Shown: piece by piece, positions 62,601 through 64,000 of the stretch | Layout: each line of letters begins with the position of its first letter | How positions within the stretch are numbered: the stretch's first letter is position 1 | Source: Branchiostoma floridae | Lineage: Eukaryota; Chordata; Leptocardii; Amphioxiformes; Branchiostomatidae | Direction of reading: 5' to 3' | DNA length: 64,000 nucleotides | Assembly (NCBI RefSeq): GCF_000003815.2 | Contig: NC_049991.1 | Location: 18,256,037-18,320,036 of the forward strand | Program-made: the position numbers and the translations under genes | The notes under the pieces: model-generated | Databases searched by the model: none | Told to the model about the DNA's origin: nothing | Seen by the model: only the letters and a program-made list of their open reading frames with translations

Positions 62601-64000
62601 AGAAACGGGGGAAATTGCAAAGACCTGTTGAACGGATATCGATGCGAGTGCACACCGGCATTTACAGGAAGTGACTGCGAAGAGGACGTCGACGAATGCC
62701 TTGGACATGACTGCCGAAATGGAGCAACATGTGAGGACAGACTGGGGCACTACATCTGCAGGTGCGCAAAAGGATACGAAGGAGCTAGATGTGAACTGGA
62801 GACCAACGAATGCGACCCAAATCCTTGTCAAAATGGAGCAACCTGCATTGACGAGGTGGCCAATTTCTACTGCTCTTGCTCAGCTGGGTTTCAGGGAGAA
62901 ATTTGCCAAGAGAACATCGATGACTGCGAAACATCAAGTTGTGAGAATGGAGGCGTTTGCATCGACGGGATCGATTCATTCTCGTGCCTGTGCAAAGACG
63001 GATACAGGTTCGTACTAACCTTCTTACATTTGCAATAATGTACGATGTGAATGGTATTTACATACCTGGAAACGGAAATTACTTTTTATTTTGTTTGTTT
63101 GAACCTTTGTTTATTTATGATGAGCTAAAATCGGCTTTTTGTTGGGTCGTGAGGGATGAGGTAAGGGTCAGATATATAAGGGTCAAAATATATGACAGAT
63201 AAACAGTTTGATTTGATGGTTAAGACATGCATCGAACGTTTTGCATATTCAACTTAAACATTCACGTTGTAAGTGAATAATTCTTCTATCAGCTTGTCAG
63301 TTGTTGCTCATTTGGTTAAATGGTTACAATACGTGATTTGTGCTGTTTGTAGGTATTATATTAGTAACCAGCGTAACACTTAGACTGTCTCACATTTTGT
63401 TTTTATTCCCTACAGTGGCTTTAACTGCAGTGAAGATGTGGACGAGTGTGCCAGTGGTCCATGTGGCGACAATGCTGTGTGTCATGACGGTATCGGCACA
63501 TACACATGCACATGCAAGCCAGGGTATACTGGAAGAGACTGTGAGACAGGTATGAATGAAGGCCATTGTCATGATACTAAGAAGTTATATAAAAGTANNN
63601 NNNNNNNNNNNNNNNNNNNNNNNNNNNNNNNNNNNNNNNNNNNNNNNNNNNNNNNNNNNNNNNNNNNNNNNNNNNNNNNNNNNNNNNNNNNNNNNNNNNN
63701 NNNNNNNNNNNNNNNNNNNNNNNNNNNNNNNNNNNNNNNNNNNNNNNNNNNNNNNNNNNNGTCAGTACATGCTATTCTGTTAACTTGGTACTTTTTTCCT
63801 CAAATTTATGTTCCTCCAGAGCTTTCTCCAGACTATGATCTACACTTTCCTGGATCAAGCACATCCGACTATTCCATCCTACCCTACGGAATCCAGGAAA
63901 GTTTGAAAGTGTTAAGGATGGGTGCATGGATCCGCAGTTCCCAAACAAGAGGAACCGTCATTTCGTACGCAGTTCAAAGTGGAGACAACTTCGAGCATGC
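39808..64000 (+). CDS. Gene C: SVEP1/polydom-like secreted mosaic protein (3' end outside window)
   Basis: Partial model, 37 exons, ~8.9 kb of CDS (about 2978 aa), continuing past 64000. Exons: 39808-39892, 41795-41995, 42501-42656, 44916-45185, 45465-45650, 46153-46344, 47090-47344, 47560-47742, 48077-48274, 48524-48709, 49015-49221, 49455-49664, 50064-50164, 50342-50507, 51047-51271, 51809-51997, 52336-52530, 52807-52939, 53204-53322, 53598-53792, 53980-54177, 54456-54656, 55043-55285, 55590-55781, 56057-56251, 56789-57040, 57317-57565, 57807-57998, 58281-58772, 58958-59119, 59450-59611, 59755-59916, 60197-60400, 60735-61658, 61867-63007, 63416-63549, 63820-64000+. HYR/sushi, GCC2/GCC3, EGF then pentraxin is the SVEP1 order. 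It differs in having no N-terminal von Willebrand A domain and many more HYR/sushi modules. SVEP1 in vertebrates is an extracellular adhesion and lymphatic-development protein; a matrix or adhesion role here is by homology only. The two gaps could hide further phase 1-1 exons. Confidence 0.83.
40190..40535. repeat. Degenerate ~30-35 bp tandem array (ATCTCAAGATTTT type)
   Basis: At least ten diverged copies of AACATCTCAAGATTT-like words with palindromic TCTTAAGA/TCTCGAGA cores, spaced irregularly by about 25-40 bases. Confidence 0.65.
40705..40985. repeat. Long (TG)n microsatellite
   Basis: About 280 bases of TG with interruptions, in intron 1 of gene C. Apparent open frames across it on both strands are artefacts of the dinucleotide. 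Confidence 0.97.
41795..42656 (+). CDS. Gene C exons 2-3: diverged sushi, basic site and hydrophobic segment
   Basis: Exon 2 (41795-41995) has sushi-like cysteines ([15 protein letters not shown], then [11 protein letters not shown]), but the glycine-tyrosine core is missing. Exon 3 (42501-42656) reads HHRSKR (furin-type site at 42545-42556) followed immediately by [19 protein letters not shown], a glycine-rich hydrophobic stretch long enough to span a membrane, then TTTVYVTRT into the HYR exon. Both exons are phase 1-1 with good splice sites. A membrane-spanning segment this close to the N-terminus is odd for a secreted family. Confidence 0.7.
42657..44915. other. Gene C intron 3
   Basis: 2.3 kb, the largest intron of gene C. 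It contains the 77-bp dispersed repeat (44359-44435) and a GC-rich patch near 43560-43860 with an open frame. I see no splice-supported exon and no known domain in it. Confidence 0.5.
44359..44435. repeat. 77-bp dispersed repeat, copy 2
   Basis: Second copy of the element at 34744-34820, same strand, in the intron between exons 3 and 4 of gene C. Confidence 0.82.
44916..45185 (+). CDS. Gene C exon 4: HYR domain 1
   Basis: Starts [16 protein letters not shown] and ends [19 protein letters not shown], a canonical hyalin repeat of 270 nt, phase 1-1. Confidence 0.9.
45465..46344 (+). CDS. Gene C exons 5-6: sushi domains 2-3
   Basis: 45465-45650 ([19 protein letters not shown]) and 46153-46344 ([19 protein letters not shown]), phase 1-1. 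Confidence 0.9.
47090..47344 (+). CDS. Gene C exon 7: HYR domain 2
   Basis: [35 protein letters not shown] and [17 protein letters not shown], phase 1-1. Confidence 0.92.
47560..49664 (+). CDS. Gene C exons 8-12: sushi domains 4-8
   Basis: Five phase 1-1 exons: 47560-47742, 48077-48274, 48524-48709, 49015-49221 and 49455-49664. Core motifs are [52 protein letters not shown] and [14 protein letters not shown] (TG)n tract follows the first. Confidence 0.9.
47783..47925. repeat. (TG)n microsatellite
   Basis: About 140 bases of TG with CA/GC interruptions directly after sushi exon 8 of gene C. Confidence 0.97.
50064..50507 (+). CDS. Gene C exons 13-14: HYR domain 3, split in phase 0
   Basis: 50064-50164 ([16 protein letters not shown] and WSWEPVE) joins 50342-50507 ([34 protein letters not shown]). 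The two make one HYR domain. Confidence 0.85.
50723..50972. other. Assembly gap (250 N)
   Basis: A 250-base gap in the intron between exons 14 and 15. Because both neighbours are phase 1, a missing sushi exon here would leave no trace in the frame. Confidence 0.98.
51047..52530 (+). CDS. Gene C exons 15-17: sushi domains 9-11
   Basis: 51047-51271 ([16 protein letters not shown]), 51809-51997 ([15 protein letters not shown]) and 52336-52530 ([16 protein letters not shown]), phase 1-1. Confidence 0.9.
52807..53322 (+). CDS. Gene C exons 18-19: HYR domain 4, split in phase 2
   Basis: 52807-52939 ([31 protein letters not shown]) joins 53204-53322 ([27 protein letters not shown]). Together they make a complete HYR domain. 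Confidence 0.85.
53598..54656 (+). CDS. Gene C exons 20-22: sushi domains 12-14
   Basis: 53598-53792 ([15 protein letters not shown]), 53980-54177 ([19 protein letters not shown]) and 54456-54656 ([16 protein letters not shown]), phase 1-1. The middle exon is read in the frame set by the TCAG acceptor at 53979. Confidence 0.88.
55043..55285 (+). CDS. Gene C exon 23: HYR domain 5
   Basis: [34 protein letters not shown] and [19 protein letters not shown], phase 1-1. Confidence 0.92.
55590..56251 (+). CDS. Gene C exons 24-25: sushi domains 15-16
   Basis: 55590-55781 ([19 protein letters not shown]) and 56057-56251 ([20 protein letters not shown]), phase 1-1. Confidence 0.9.
56549..56628. repeat. 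(TA)n microsatellite
   Basis: About 40 TA units with two CA interruptions, in the intron before exon 26 of gene C. Confidence 0.97.
56789..57565 (+). CDS. Gene C exons 26-27: HYR domains 6-7
   Basis: 56789-57040 ([34 protein letters not shown]) and 57317-57565 ([36 protein letters not shown]), each phase 1-1. The second is diverged in the middle. Confidence 0.88.
57807..57998 (+). CDS. Gene C exon 28: sushi domain 17
   Basis: [34 protein letters not shown] and a final tryptophan-cysteine pair; phase 1-1. Confidence 0.88.
58035..58151. repeat. 34-bp foldback in intron before exon 29
   Basis: 58035-58068 and 58118-58151 are complementary over 34 bases with two mismatches (core TATACACCAGAGCTTGTA). 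The loop contains a short TA run. Confidence 0.85.
58281..58772 (+). CDS. Gene C exon 29: furin-site domain preceding GCC2/GCC3
   Basis: A 492-nt phase 1-1 exon with [20 protein letters not shown], then a polybasic KRRRRRS cluster (58478-58498), an amphipathic stretch ([19 protein letters not shown]) and an ending [14 protein letters not shown]. It is clearly the counterpart of exon 24 in gene A. Fold not recognised. Confidence 0.78.
58958..59916 (+). CDS. Gene C exons 30-32: three GCC2/GCC3 modules
   Basis: 58958-59119 ([17 protein letters not shown]), 59450-59611 ([18 protein letters not shown]) and 59755-59916 ([17 protein letters not shown]). Each is 162 nt and phase 1-1, the usual size of this module. 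Confidence 0.92.
60197..63549 (+). CDS. Gene C exons 33-36: 21 EGF-like repeats
   Basis: 60197-60400, 60735-61658, 61867-63007 and 63416-63549. I count two, eight, ten and one repeat starts; three repeats are cut by introns right after GY[ST]G. Most carry the calcium-binding start D-[VI]-D-[ED]-C and the C-x-N-G-G/A-T-C core, as in Notch-type EGF arrays. Two large exons holding many fused EGFs contrast with the one-module exons before them, suggesting intron loss or internal tandem duplication. Confidence 0.92.
63598..63760. other. Assembly gap (163 N)
   Basis: Gap between the last EGF exon and the pentraxin exon of gene C. It is too short for much, but a small exon could be lost. Confidence 0.98.
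63820..64000 (+). CDS. Gene C exon 37 (partial): start of pentraxin domain
   Basis: After the AG at 63818-63819 the frame reads [20 protein letters not shown], then [14 protein letters not shown] and [15 protein letters not shown]. The F-P-x-x-S-T-S-D-Y start and the S-Y-A-x-x-x-x-D-N-E-like strand match the N-terminus of pentraxin/laminin-G-like domains. The exon runs off the window. Confidence 0.8.

Overview
The window looks like genomic DNA of an invertebrate chordate, most probably an amphioxus (Branchiostoma). All coding signal lies in short exons with GT/AG boundaries. The introns are a few hundred bases long and full of small non-autonomous transposons. The proteins are extracellular mosaics (sushi/CCP, HYR, EGF, YWTD propeller, EMI, Ig, ephrin-type GCC2/GCC3 and pentraxin modules) carried on phase-1 exons. 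The genus is inferred from this style; no species marker was seen. Three runs of N (17092-17191, 50723-50972, 63598-63760) are assembly gaps.

I could join almost every exon by splice sites and reading phase, giving three genes. Gene A (minus, 27 exons, 19046 down to 853, 1789 aa) is a predicted type I membrane protein: signal peptide, two YWTD beta-propeller-EGF units as in LRP5/6-type receptors, nine sushi and four HYR domains, a domain with a furin-type site, one GCC2/GCC3 module, a transmembrane helix and a 38-residue tail. Gene B (plus, 23 exons, 19726-36965, 2694 aa) is also a predicted type I membrane protein: signal peptide, EMI, nine EGF, two sushi, a large unrecognised core (two predicted coiled coils around a 21-cysteine module), two Ig domains, five GCC2/GCC3 modules, a transmembrane helix and a very short basic tail. 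Gene C (plus, at least 37 exons, 39808 to beyond 64000) resembles SVEP1/polydom: 17 sushi and 7 HYR domains, the same furin-site domain, three GCC2/GCC3 modules, 21 EGF repeats and the start of a pentraxin domain, with no von Willebrand A domain at its N-terminus.

A and B are head to head, with 679 bases between their start codons. B and C are in tandem, with about 2.8 kb between the B stop and the C start. All three share the order [domain ending in a cysteine pair] then GCC2/GCC3, and A and C share a conserved cysteine/furin motif there, so the cluster probably arose by local duplication and exon shuffling. Adhesion, matrix or ligand-binding roles are plausible but are inference.

Between exons I found several mobile or repeated elements that can be delimited: a hAT-type element with an 8-bp target duplication (16607-17587), a piggyBac-type element at TTAA (20237-21181), a Harbinger-type MITE with TTA duplication (12678-12915), a 242-bp MITE family (14838, 15248 and a decayed copy at 12067), a nested composite repeat (23483-24540), a short SINE-like insertion (7471-7574), a 77-bp dispersed repeat seen twice (34744 and 44359), and a six-copy 70-bp array of perfect hairpins (4316-4740). 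Introns not listed separately hold nothing I can recognise. No tRNA, rRNA or CRISPR was seen.
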